In this document: positions 1 through 7,309 of the stretch, one piece after another
Layout: the number at the start of each line of letters is the position of its first letter
Numbering within the stretch: the stretch's first letter is position 1
NCBI GenBank assembly: GCA_036676415.1
Contig: JAKFCX010000013.1
Span: 48,644-112,643, forward strand
Source: JAEZDC01 sp036676415
Lineage (GTDB): Bacteria > Bacteroidota > Bacteroidia > Chitinophagales > Chitinophagaceae
DNA: 64,000 nt
Direction of reading: 5' to 3'
Program-made: the position numbers and the translations under genes
The notes under the pieces: generated by a model
What the model was told of the DNA's origin: nothing
The model's input: the letters and a program-made list of their open reading frames with translations, nothing else
Databases searched by the model: none

Positions 1-2
1 GG

Positions 3-740
3 CAACAAAGTGCCGATGTAAAACAGGCAGAGAAAGAAAACAGGAAAGAACAGGAAGGTGATGAAGATGCAGACCGTACTTACAGGTCTGGTGTATCTGA
101 TGTAGATAACTATGCTGTATTGTTGATGCCGTTTTACCAGAAGAACACGACCATTCAGAAATTTTTCGAAAAGCTTCTGCAATCAAAAGATCTGAACGTT
201 AGAATGAATACAGCTGTGCTGATGCTTCGAAATAATCTGAGGCTTCATGATAGTATTTTATTATCTGTTGCGGAAAAAGATCAGTACAGGGCTTCATTAT
301 TACGTTTGCTGGAGGAAGCAGATAAAGAAAATCATTTCCCTGCACTCTACAGAAAGCAGGAAGACCTTGCCAGATCGCTGTTACTGGAAGACAGGGAGTA
401 TGAAAAATTCTTTGATGTACAGATGGTTGGTAAAAAGCAAGTGAAGGTAAAAAACAGGAGCGGCTATGTTTACTTCTTTACATACAAATTGAAAAGAGAG
501 GACGATTGGAAAATTGGTATCAGTGGCATTCAACCACACGATTCAACACAGATCAGCAGTGATAATACGCTGGTGAATATGACAGATAAAAAAATTAATG
601 CAGAAGATCCACAATCAGAGCAGTTTGAAAAGCAATTAAAGCGATTGATCTATTCTTTGAGAAGAAGCAGTACATACTTTTATAGAGATAACAGTTACGG
701 CGGCTATAATCCTACTACCGTTCATGATGAGGAAGATTAA
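3..740 (+). CDS. Unknown protein, C-terminal part (5' end outside window)
   Basis: The reading frame is open from the first bases of the window to TAA at 738-740, so this is the 3' part of a longer gene; the first in-frame ATG inside the window is at 126 and is probably internal. About 245 residues are visible. They begin with a charged Lys/Glu/Gln-rich stretch, then helical segments rich in Leu around NVRMNTAVLMLRNN that look HEAT-like, then a mixed region with GYVYFFTYKLKREDDWKIGIS, and end in an acidic tail. I do not recognise the family and assign no function. The 3' end overlaps the convergent ABC ATPase gene by 26 bp, so the two coding ends share sequence. Confidence 0.7.
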   Translation, partial: QQSADVKQAEKENRKEQEGDEDADRTYRSGVSDVDNYAVLLMPFYQKNTTIQKFFEKLLQSKDLNVRMNTAVLMLRNNLRLHDSILLSVAEKDQYRASLLRLLEEADKENHFPALYRKQEDLARSLLLEDREYEKFFDVQMVGKKQVKVKNRSGYVYFFTYKLKREDDWKIGISGIQPHDSTQISSDNTLVNMTDKKINAEDPQSEQFEKQLKRLIYSLRRSSTYFYRDNSYGGYNPTTVHDEED

Positions 741-2457
741 CACCAGGCATTTTAGGAATAGCGGATAATAATTTTTTTGTATAAGGAGATCGGGAATGCT
801 GGTACACTTGTTCAGCAGCACCGATCTCTTCTATTTTACCTTTGTTCATGACGATGATCCTGTCGCTGAAATAACGAATTACAGACAGGTCATGTGAGAT
901 GAACAGGAGTGTGAGGCCGAATTCCTTCTTCAAATCATTCAAAAGATTCAGCACCTGAGCCTGTACACTTACGTCTAAAGCGGAAACACTTTCATCACAA
1001 ACAATAAATGAAGGCTGTAATGCTAATGCCCTTGCTATTACAATTCTTTGTCGCTGTCCACCACTGAATTCATGTGGATAGCGATCATAATGTTCAGGTT
1101 GCAGTCCAACTTTTTGCAGTAACTCAATTACTTTTTTCTTTCTTTCAGATTTTGTTGAATATATCTGATGCACTTTCATCGGCTCAATAATAGCACTGCC
1201 GATTGTTTTCCTGGGATTCAATGATGAGTATGGATCCTGGAAAATGATCTGCATTTTTTTTCTTAAAGCAATAAGCTTTGCGGCATCAGCTTTGGCTAAA
1301 TCTTCTCCTTTGTAAATGATCTTTCCTTCAGTAGGTTCAGTCAATCTTAGAATGGCTCTTCCTAAAGTTGATTTACCACAACCTGATTCTCCTACTAATC
1401 CCAATGTCTCTCCTTCATAAATATCAAAGCTTACATCGTCAACGGCTTTTGTATAACTCAATACTTTTCCCAGGAAAGTTTTTTTAGAAGGAAAATAGAC
1501 TTTCAAAGATTCAACAGTCAAGAGAATATTTGTAGAAATTAACCTGGCCTCTTCCGGTTTTGACTTTTGACTTTTAACTGTTGACTTCTCAGTAATTTCT
1601 CCACTATCATCAACCTCCATAAAATCACTCACAACTGGTAAACGTTCACCTTTGGTATGTAAAGCAGGTCTGCAAGCCAGTAATGCTTTTGTATATGGAT
1701 GTTGCGGATTACTAAAAACCTGCTCTTTTGTATTCTGTTCAACGATCTTTCCCTTGTACATTACAACTATCCTGTCTGCAATTTCTCCAACTACCCCGAG
1801 ATCGTGTGTTATAAAGATCACACCCATTTCATTTTGTACCTGCAGTTCTTTTATCAGTTGCAATATGTTTTTCTGAACCGTAACATCCAGTGCAGTTGTT
1901 GGCTCATCACAAATAAGTAACGCAGGATCACAACTCATGGCCATAGCTATCATCACTCTTTGTTTTTGACCGCCACTCAGTTGATGAGGATAACTATTGT
2001 ACATTCTTTCAGGATCATGAAGCTGTACTTTTTCAAACAGCTTCATGGTTCTTGACTTAGCTTCGGTAGATGTTATTTTTTTATGGATTAGAATGGCTTC
2101 TGTAACCTGGTTGCCGCAGCTCATTACCGGATTGAGTGAGGTCATTGGTTCCTGGAAGATCATGGCAATTTCATTTCCTCTGATCTGCTGTAATTGTTTT
2201 TGATCGGTTTTAAGAATATTCACCGAACGATCATTAATCGTTGCAATGATCTCACCTGATTTGTATAAAACAGGAGGAGAGAGAATGAGTTGTAAAACGG
2301 ATAATGAAGTAACAGATTTTCCTGAACCAGATTCACCTACAATAGCAACGATCTCTCCTTTGTTTACCTCAATTGAAATATTTTCAAGGGCTGTCGTTCG
2401 TCCGAGATCTGATGTAAAATCTACGCTGAGGTTTTCTATTTTAAGTAAAGAAGACAT
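715..2457 (-). CDS. Fused oligopeptide/dipeptide ABC transporter ATPase (DppD-DppF type)
   Basis: This is an ATP-binding protein carrying both nucleotide-binding domains of a peptide importer in one 580-residue chain; it would energise uptake through inner-membrane permeases. NBD1 has Walker A GESGSGKS at 41-48, signature LSGGQKQR at about 160-167 and Walker B LLICDEP at 180-186. NBD2 has Walker A GESGCGKS at 356-363, signature FSGGQRQR at about 464-471 and Walker B with DES in place of the common DEP. Both halves carry the C-terminal PYTK oligopeptide-transporter signature (near 254 and 559). The linker at about 270-312 is Lys/Ser-rich and is encoded by a short heptamer-like repeat. No permease or binding-protein gene is visible in this window, so its partners must be encoded elsewhere. 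ATG start at 2457. Confidence 0.93.
   Translation of the reverse strand: MSSLLKIENLSVDFTSDLGRTTALENISIEVNKGEIVAIVGESGSGKSVTSLSVLQLILSPPVLYKSGEIIATINDRSVNILKTDQKQLQQIRGNEIAMIFQEPMTSLNPVMSCGNQVTEAILIHKKITSTEAKSRTMKLFEKVQLHDPERMYNSYPHQLSGGQKQRVMIAMAMSCDPALLICDEPTTALDVTVQKNILQLIKELQVQNEMGVIFITHDLGVVGEIADRIVVMYKGKIVEQNTKEQVFSNPQHPYTKALLACRPALHTKGERLPVVSDFMEVDDSGEITEKSTVKSQKSKPEEARLISTNILLTVESLKVYFPSKKTFLGKVLSYTKAVDDVSFDIYEGETLGLVGESGCGKSTLGRAILRLTEPTEGKIIYKGEDLAKADAAKLIALRKKMQIIFQDPYSSLNPRKTIGSAIIEPMKVHQIYSTKSERKKKVIELLQKVGLQPEHYDRYPHEFSGGQRQRIVIARALALQPSFIVCDESVSALDVSVQAQVLNLLNDLKKEFGLTLLFISHDLSVIRYFSDRIIVMNKGKIEEIGAAEQVYQHSRSPYTKKLLSAIPKMPGVNLPHHER
1557..1592 (-). repeat. Short tandem repeat related to AGTCAAA inside the ABC ATPase linker
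   Basis: On the minus strand the interdomain linker of the fused ATPase is encoded by near-tandem copies of AGTCAAA and AGTTAAA, giving the Lys/Ser/Gln-rich stretch STVKSQKSK. The two flanking domains are ordinary, so the repeat is confined to the junction. Confidence 0.55.
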
Positions 2458-2530
2458 AAAGTCAATAAGTCAATTGTCATTGATGTGGCTTACCGGTTGA
2501 CTAATGACCTGCTGACTCAATGACAAACAC

Positions 2531-2578
2531 CTGAAGTGTGCGACGCAACGGAAGTTAAACAGAATTCTTTAGCTGGCT
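2531..2578 (+). repeat. Dispersed intergenic repeat, copy A
   Basis: This is a member of the family with core TACAAG[AT]G[TA]G[CT]GAC[GA]CAA. The core here reads GAAGTGTGCGACGCAACG, followed by a tail ending in TTTAGCTGGCTC. The same 12-mer ends the tail of the copy at 59232-59279. It lies between the AMP nucleosidase stop (2587) and the ABC ATPase start (2457), both on the minus strand. Confidence 0.75.
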
Positions 2579-2586
2579 CAATAAAA

Positions 2587-3357
2587 TTAAAACCTCAGGT
2601 GTCTTACAGTAAGACCATTATTAATGAGCTGCTTTAGCGAATCGATGCCGATCTTCAGATGATTCTCAACAAAAGTGGCTGTAACTTTTTTATCGCTTTC
2701 TTCCGTTTTTACACCTTCAGGTATCATTGGAGAATCGCTGACCAACAACAATGCTCCGGTTGGAATTTTATTATAAAATCCTACGGTGAAGATGGTGGCT
2801 GTTTCCATGTCAATCGCATAAGCTCTTATTCTTTGCAGATATTCTTTAAACTCAACATCATGTTCCCAAACCCTCCTGTTGGTAGTGTAAACAGTGCCTG
2901 TCCAGTAATCAACACCGGAGTCACGGATTGTTGTTGAGATCGCTTTTTGCAGAGCGAATGCAGGCATTGCGGGAACTTCTGCAGGGAAATAATCGTTCGA
3001 TGTACCTTCACCTCTTATTGCTGCAATTGGAAGTATGAGATCGCCGATCTTATTTCTTTTCTTTAATCCACCACATTTACCAAGAAATAATGCAGCTTCG
3101 GGATCGATGGCTGAAAGCAGATCCATGACCGTTGCTGCAGTAGGACTACCCATTCCAAAGTTGATGATGCTGATGTTATCTGCCGTAGCACATTGAAATG
3201 GCCTGTCCAAACCAATGATCGGCACATTGTTCCATTCAGCAAACATTTTTACATAATTGCTGAAGTTGGTGAGCAGGATATACTTGCCAAAATTTTCCAG
3301 TTTTTCACCTGTATATCGAGGGAGCCAGTTGTTTACGATGTCTTCTTTCGTTTTCAT
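2587..3357 (-). CDS. amn: AMP nucleosidase
   Basis: This enzyme hydrolyses AMP to adenine and ribose 5-phosphate in purine turnover. The 256-residue protein is the short form: a single PNP/UDP phosphorylase-type domain without the extra N-terminal domain of the E. coli enzyme. Visible family features are GMGSPTAA at 68-75 for phosphate or ribose binding, GKCGGL at 93-98, the IRGEGTSNDYF segment at 114-124, and the purine/ribose-contacting AIDMETATIF at 181-190. The start is ATG at 3357, preceded by an exact TATATTTG -7 box at 3400-3407. It is divergent from the HsdR_N-domain gene at 3461 and shares a 103-bp control region with it. The family assignment is secure; the enzymatic distinction from other nucleosidases rests on overall resemblance. 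Confidence 0.9.
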   Translation of the reverse strand: MKTKEDIVNNWLPRYTGEKLENFGKYILLTNFSNYVKMFAEWNNVPIIGLDRPFQCATADNISIINFGMGSPTAATVMDLLSAIDPEAALFLGKCGGLKKRNKIGDLILPIAAIRGEGTSNDYFPAEVPAMPAFALQKAISTTIRDSGVDYWTGTVYTTNRRVWEHDVEFKEYLQRIRAYAIDMETATIFTVGFYNKIPTGALLLVSDSPMIPEGVKTEESDKKVTATFVENHLKIGIDSLKQLINNGLTVRHLRF

Positions 3358-3399
3358 ATGCTAATTTTTCAAAGGGGTCTTCCGAAAAAATAAATTCTG

Positions 3400-3407
3400 C
3401 AAATATA
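3400..3407 (-). promoter_or_regulatory. -7 promoter box of amn
   Basis: The minus strand reads TATATTTG, an exact match to the Bacteroidota -7 consensus TAnnTTTG. It lies 42 bp before the amn ATG at 3357. Confidence 0.6.
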
Positions 3408-3423
3408 AAGAATCGAGGGCTGA

Positions 3424-3440
3424 CAACCTTCCAAAGGTTG
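3424..3440. repeat. Small palindrome between divergent promoters
   Basis: The sequence CAACCTTCCAAAGGTTG has 7-bp arms around a 3-nt centre. It sits between the two facing -7 boxes (3400-3407 on minus and 3449-3456 on plus), a suitable place for an operator, although it could equally be a dispersed repeat. It shares TTCCAAAG with the longer palindrome at 20378-20410. Confidence 0.5.
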
Positions 3441-3448
3441 GCATCCCT

Positions 3449-3456
3449 TACATTTG
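3449..3456 (+). promoter_or_regulatory. -7 promoter box of the HsdR_N-domain gene
   Basis: TACATTTG is an exact TAnnTTTG match ending only 4 nt before the ATG at 3461. Transcription would then begin at or next to the start codon, giving a leaderless mRNA. Confidence 0.6.
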
Positions 3457-3460
3457 AATC

Positions 3461-3895
3461 ATGTTGAAGATAGCCTATCCTGAACAGAATTTTAAAATGA
3501 AAGAAGAAGATAACAAGGAAATGATCTTCGATGAATTCAGGAAACTCTGGGTTCGGTTGACTCCTGAAGAATGGGTGCGACAAAATTTCTTACAATACCT
3601 ATTACAGGTTAAAAATTATCCAGCTTCATTGATTGCGGTAGAAACAGAGATAAAGCTCAATGATCTGAGGAAACGTTGCGATATCATCGTTTATAAAGAA
3701 AGTAAACCATGGATGATCGTTGAATGCAAAGAGATGAATGAACCACTTAACGAATCTGTTTTGCAACAGGTGTTACGATACAATATTTCTATTCCATCTG
3801 TTTACATCGTTATCACTAACGGAAGTTATACGAATGCATGGTTGCTGAATGAAGGGAAAGCTGAACAACTCAACGAACTTCCTTTATGGCAATAA
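3461..3895 (+). CDS. HsdR N-terminal-domain protein (PD-(D/E)XK nuclease fold)
   Basis: This 144-residue stand-alone protein resembles the N-terminal nuclease domain of type I restriction R subunits (HSDR_N_2 family), without the helicase part. PD-(D/E)XK elements are visible: Glu61 in the helix, Asp74 in KRCDIIVY, and Glu88-Cys-Lys90 in MIVECKE, followed by a conserved QQVLRYN at about 102-108. No methylase or specificity subunit is nearby, so this is not a restriction system. Small proteins of this kind are common and isolated in Bacteroidota and their role is unsettled. The start is ATG at 3461, 4 nt after a -7 box. A bidirectional terminator follows the stop. Confidence 0.85.
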   Translation: MLKIAYPEQNFKMKEEDNKEMIFDEFRKLWVRLTPEEWVRQNFLQYLLQVKNYPASLIAVETEIKLNDLRKRCDIIVYKESKPWMIVECKEMNEPLNESVLQQVLRYNISIPSVYIVITNGSYTNAWLLNEGKAEQLNELPLWQ

Positions 3896-3926
3896 AAAAG
3901 TCCTGCGAAAAATGCAGGACTTTTTT
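3894..3926. terminator. Bidirectional terminator between HsdR_N gene and gdh
   Basis: The arms AAAAAAGTCCTGC and GCAGGACTTTTTT surround a 7-nt loop. The A-run and T-run make it suitable for the two convergent genes ending at 3895 and 3944. Confidence 0.9.
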
Positions 3927-3943
3927 ATGGTCTATCGTCTTTA

Positions 3944-5362
3944 CTATGGAAATATTCCCAACTCCGCATAACTCGTTCCTACTTTATTGATCGCAACAAC
4001 ATAAGCTGCTGTTCTCATGTCAGGAATGTCAGGGTTGTTCTTCCATAATTCCATGATCTCTCTTGTTGCAGTGATCATTGATTCTTCCAAACCACTGTAC
4101 ACAAGATCAACTTCATCGGGGCCATGTTCAATAAATGCTCTTTCCTTATCGCTAACCGTTTTACCTGTCATTTCTTCCATCTGGCCAAGAATGTGTTTGT
4201 TCATGTTCTCTGTAAAACGTTTTTCCATTCTACCATAACGAACGTGGCTAAGGTTTTTTAACCACTCAAAATATGAAACAGTAACACCACCAGCATTCAA
4301 ATACATATCAGGCACTACCAATGTTCCTTTTTTTGCAAACACTTCATCTGCTTCAGGCGTTAAAGGTCCGTTGGCAGCTTCACCAATGATCTTGGCTTTT
4401 ACTCTTGGTGCATTCTCTCCATTGATCACATTCTCAAGCGCTGCGGGAATTAATATGTCGCAATCCAATTCTAACGCATCACTGTTTTTTGCCAGTGTTG
4501 TAGAACCTGGAAAACCAACTATAGAACCGGTTGATTTTCTAAACTGGAACAATTCTTCTTCGTTGATGCCTTCTTCGTTTACAATTGCACCTTCGTATTC
4601 TGCGATAGCGATCACTTTAGCTCCAGCTTCACGGAAGAACTTAGCCGTGTGATAACCTACATTACCCAAACCTTGTACGATCACTCGTTTTCCGCTAATG
4701 CCTGTTGACATTCCAAGTTTATCCATTACATCTTTCATCTCGCATACTTCACGTATACCGTAAAATACACCAAGACCGGTAGCTTCTGTTCTACCTCTTA
4801 CACCACCTTGGGAAACAGGCTTACCAGTAACACAACCAGCAGCATCAATTTCTCCTGGTTTCAATGAAGCGTAAGTATCAACGATCCATGCCATTTCTCT
4901 TGCACCAGTTCCGTAATCAGGAGCAGGAACATCAATACCAGGACCAATGAAATTTTTCTTTACCAACTCTGCAGTATAACGGCGAGTGATCTTTTCTAAT
5001 TCGTAAACGCTGTAATTCTTCGGATTGATCTTGATCCCACCTTTACCACCACCAAACGGAACGTTTACGATAGCACATTTGTAGGTCATCAAGGCTGCAA
5101 GTGCCATTACTTCATCCTGGTTCACTTCATCACTAAAACGGATACCACCTTTACATGGAGTTTTATGCTGACTATGTTGTACACGATATGCTTCAATTAC
5201 TTCAATTCGTCCATCGTTCATCTTTACCGGGAAACGCATCTGGTACACAGCATTACATGCTTTGATCTGCTCTAAGATTCCCGGATCCCACTTCGTAAAT
5301 TTCGATGCCTTGTCAAAGCTTCTTGTAACACTCTCGAAGAAGCTATAATGTTGGTCAGCCAT
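3944..5362 (-). CDS. Glu/Leu/Phe/Val family glutamate dehydrogenase
   Basis: This enzyme reversibly deaminates glutamate to 2-oxoglutarate and ammonia with NAD(P), linking amino-acid breakdown to the TCA cycle. The substrate-binding segment CKGGIRFSDEV is followed by the catalytic-Lys region around VPFGGGKGGI, and the Rossmann dinucleotide site VQGLGNVGYHTAKFF lies in the second domain. I start it at ATG 5362 (MADQHYSFF), giving 472 residues. The frame also opens at a TTG at 5398, but the 12 residues that adds are not family-like. It is convergent with the HsdR_N-domain gene across the terminator at 3894-3926. Which amino acid is preferred cannot be read with certainty, but glutamate is by far the most likely from overall similarity. 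Confidence 0.93.
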   Translation of the reverse strand: MADQHYSFFESVTRSFDKASKFTKWDPGILEQIKACNAVYQMRFPVKMNDGRIEVIEAYRVQHSQHKTPCKGGIRFSDEVNQDEVMALAALMTYKCAIVNVPFGGGKGGIKINPKNYSVYELEKITRRYTAELVKKNFIGPGIDVPAPDYGTGAREMAWIVDTYASLKPGEIDAAGCVTGKPVSQGGVRGRTEATGLGVFYGIREVCEMKDVMDKLGMSTGISGKRVIVQGLGNVGYHTAKFFREAGAKVIAIAEYEGAIVNEEGINEEELFQFRKSTGSIVGFPGSTTLAKNSDALELDCDILIPAALENVINGENAPRVKAKIIGEAANGPLTPEADEVFAKKGTLVVPDMYLNAGGVTVSYFEWLKNLSHVRYGRMEKRFTENMNKHILGQMEEMTGKTVSDKERAFIEHGPDEVDLVYSGLEESMITATREIMELWKNNPDIPDMRTAAYVVAINKVGTSYAELGIFP

Positions 5363-5414
5363 AGCTATTTTTTTAGGTTTGTTATTTATTGTTAGCAATC
5401 ATTCGTAATTCTAT

Positions 5415-5490
5415 CATCGTCCCTTGTGTCACTCACTTGTACTTTTTCATCTTTATTCTTCAGTACAAGAGTGCGACGCAAGTAAAGCTT
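5415..5490. repeat. Dispersed intergenic repeat, compound copy B
   Basis: Two heads of the repeat family face each other. The left head (5415-5442) contains CTTGTGTCACTCACTTGTAC and the right head (5463-5490) contains GTACAAGAGTGCGACGCAAG. The arms pair at 16 of 20 positions, so the unit can fold into a long imperfect hairpin with a 20-nt loop. The left head's 28 bp recur exactly at 37077-37104. It lies between gdh and ccmD. Confidence 0.85.
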
Positions 5491-5517
5491 AATCACCGTT
5501 TCGAAAGCTGATCTACA

Positions 5518-5727
5518 TCAACTCTTTTTCTCCATTTTACTGATCTTTTTGTCAAGGCTCAGCAGGTAAAGGAATAATCCAATGACGATCGTCACCACTA
5601 CAGCCATTACAACATAGATCTTTCCATTGCTGGTCATTACATCACCTAATTCTGTTTCCTGTGCATTTGCAGTCATTGTTAAAATACACAGGGCTATCAC
5701 ACCAGCTATCTTTTTCAGCTTATCCAT
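5518..5727 (-). CDS. ccmD: CcmD-like cytochrome c maturation membrane protein
   Basis: This 69-residue membrane protein has an N-terminal hydrophobic stretch that ends in ANAQ and looks like a signal peptide. One transmembrane helix follows at about 38-57 (IYVVMAVVVTIVIGLFLYLL), then a short Lys-rich cytoplasmic tail. Size, topology and position directly after ccsA, with an 8-bp overlap at 5720-5727, match CcmD. In other bacteria CcmD helps hold CcmC with the CcmAB exporter during haem delivery to CcmE. Sequence conservation in this family is weak, so the call rests mainly on context. Confidence 0.75.
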   Translation of the reverse strand: MDKLKKIAGVIALCILTMTANAQETELGDVMTSNGKIYVVMAVVVTIVIGLFLYLLSLDKKISKMEKKS

Positions 5728-6397
5728 TGATCAGTTTGTTTTGCAGGGTACGTAATCTAATTCTCAGTGTTGTCATCCATACACCTAATAACGTCCAGCC
5801 AATTACAGCAGGCCAGAATACGATTCTCATAGAAGGAGCAAGATCTCCACCATTTATTCCAGGGTTTCCTTCACTTCCTTGTCCACCAGGATGCAATGAT
5901 TCTGTAAGTCTTGGTAATATCCAGATCGTTGGAAACAACATGAAAAATGCAAAAATGTTGTACACTGCTCCAAGCCTTGCTTTCTTATCATCATCGTTCA
6001 TAGAGCCACGCAATACGAAATAAGCCAGGTAAATGAGAATGGCTATTAATGAACCATTTTGCTTTGGATCGCCACTCCAGGGTTGTCCCCATTGATAGTT
6101 GGCCCAGATAGCACCTGTTATTAAACCTAATATACCAAAAATGGTTCCTGTCCTTGCAAACTCAAGAGATTTGCTGTCGTATAAAGGATCAGGCTTTTTC
6201 AGGTATTTTATTGCATAAACTACAGAGATAATGTACAGGATCATCATTCCAAACCACATCGGCACATGAAAAAACATGTTGCGAATGCTGTGCTGGAGAC
6301 GATCATCAAGCTTGGGAATTTCCACCAGAAAACCCATGGTGCAGGTGTACATCAGGAGAATAAAGGCCAATATCTTCCACCAGGATCGAAGCATCAT
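5720..6397 (-). CDS. ccsA: Cytochrome c biogenesis protein CcsA/CcmC
   Basis: This is an integral membrane haem-handling protein of the CcmC/CcsA family, used to pass haem to apocytochromes c. Counted from the upstream frame opening at 6493, it shows a haem-ligand candidate His in FFHVPMW, the tryptophan-rich WGQPWSGDPKQNGS signature, a second conserved His in ESLHPGG, and about six membrane helices. I start it at ATG 6397 (MMLRSWWKILAF), giving 225 residues, the usual size. An exact -7 box at 6452-6459 lies inside the longer frame, so the residues encoded further upstream are unlikely to be translated. ccmD overlaps its 3' end. ccmB lies further upstream, separated from it by an opposite-strand gene. 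Confidence 0.9.
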   Translation of the reverse strand: MMLRSWWKILAFILLMYTCTMGFLVEIPKLDDRLQHSIRNMFFHVPMWFGMMILYIISVVYAIKYLKKPDPLYDSKSLEFARTGTIFGILGLITGAIWANYQWGQPWSGDPKQNGSLIAILIYLAYFVLRGSMNDDDKKARLGAVYNIFAFFMLFPTIWILPRLTESLHPGGQGSEGNPGINGGDLAPSMRIVFWPAVIGWTLLGVWMTTLRIRLRTLQNKLING

Positions 6398-6451
6398 TTC
6401 TTGTTGTGTTACAGCTTTATGAATATCAACTGGCTGTATGAAATAGTGGGG

Positions 6452-6459
6452 CAAAATTA
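6452..6459 (-). promoter_or_regulatory. -7 promoter box of ccsA-ccmD
   Basis: The minus strand reads TAATTTTG, an exact TAnnTTTG match 54 bp before the ATG at 6397. It supports that ATG over the frame opening at 6493. Confidence 0.55.
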
Positions 6460-6605
6460 GGGGTTGCAAACTAACAAATGACAGTTTTTTCACTTGTCGT
6501 AAAAAAGCGGCTTTTGTATTCTATAGTCAAATTTGACAGGGCACTCTCCAGACTGTTTTATTAACTTTAGGAGAATCAGTGACGTTAACCTTCAATTCTC
6601 TGGTA

Positions 6606-7259
6606 ATGATGAGGCGAGAAACCCTTTTATTGTTGATGTGCTCTATACTAATGCTCAACTTTCGGTGTGACACTGACCAGGTTCAACGACCTTTTGACCA
6701 TACTTTCGAAATTGAGATGAGCATTTTCCCTTTAAAAAAAGCCTATTCGTTAAGCGATACCATCTGGCTGGAAACTCAGGTGGCCGGAAAACAATTATGG
6801 GATACGAAGACCAGCCAGTATTTTTTGGCTGATACCGGTTACCTCTCATTTAATATTTCCTATTATGGATTTGGATTGCAGTCCTGGCTTCCAAACAGCC
6901 TGAGTAATGTTATTACTTTTAACGGTGTAAATAATGACAGGATCATATCACAATGGTCAACCGAGGCTAAAGTGGAAAATTATGGATGTACACAATCCAG
7001 CTATAGGATGAGGGTAGGGTTTAAACCAAATCATGCCGGCACTTATTCTTTACTGTTGCCAAAAGACCTGTTGCTGGGATCCTGCAACAACAAAATCGTT
7101 TATTATAATGCCACTACCAGCTTTAAGTTTCAGAATGTTGACCTGAACCTTGATGTGTTTAATAGTTTTGCGAGTGCCGAAAATCTTGGTAACGATCAGA
7201 AGAAACACTTTACAGGGAAAATAAGTAACAGGGAAATGTTTGTGTTTAAAGTACAGTAG
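6606..7259 (+). CDS. Hypothetical exported protein inserted in the ccm cluster
   Basis: I do not recognise this 217-residue protein. Started at ATG 6606 (MMRRETLLLLMCSIL) it has a basic N-terminus and a hydrophobic core ending near NFRC, so it is probably exported and perhaps lipid-anchored, although the lipobox is not canonical. The mature part is rich in aromatic residues and beta-strand-like patterns such as LSFNISYYGFGLQSW. The frame also opens at GTG 6579, which would put nine residues before the natural signal sequence. It lies on the opposite strand between ccsA (start 6397) and ccmB (end 7310), interrupting what is normally one cluster. No function is inferred. Confidence 0.65.
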   Translation: MMRRETLLLLMCSILMLNFRCDTDQVQRPFDHTFEIEMSIFPLKKAYSLSDTIWLETQVAGKQLWDTKTSQYFLADTGYLSFNISYYGFGLQSWLPNSLSNVITFNGVNNDRIISQWSTEAKVENYGCTQSSYRMRVGFKPNHAGTYSLLLPKDLLLGSCNNKIVYYNATTSFKFQNVDLNLDVFNSFASAENLGNDQKKHFTGKISNREMFVFKVQ

Positions 7260-7309
7260 CTATTGAATTCTTATTAAACATATTCTACAAATAATTCGGC
7301 GTCACCATT

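Noticed and set aside
3461..3895. Type I restriction system
   Set aside because: Only the small N-terminal nuclease-like domain is present. No helicase, methylase or specificity gene is nearby.
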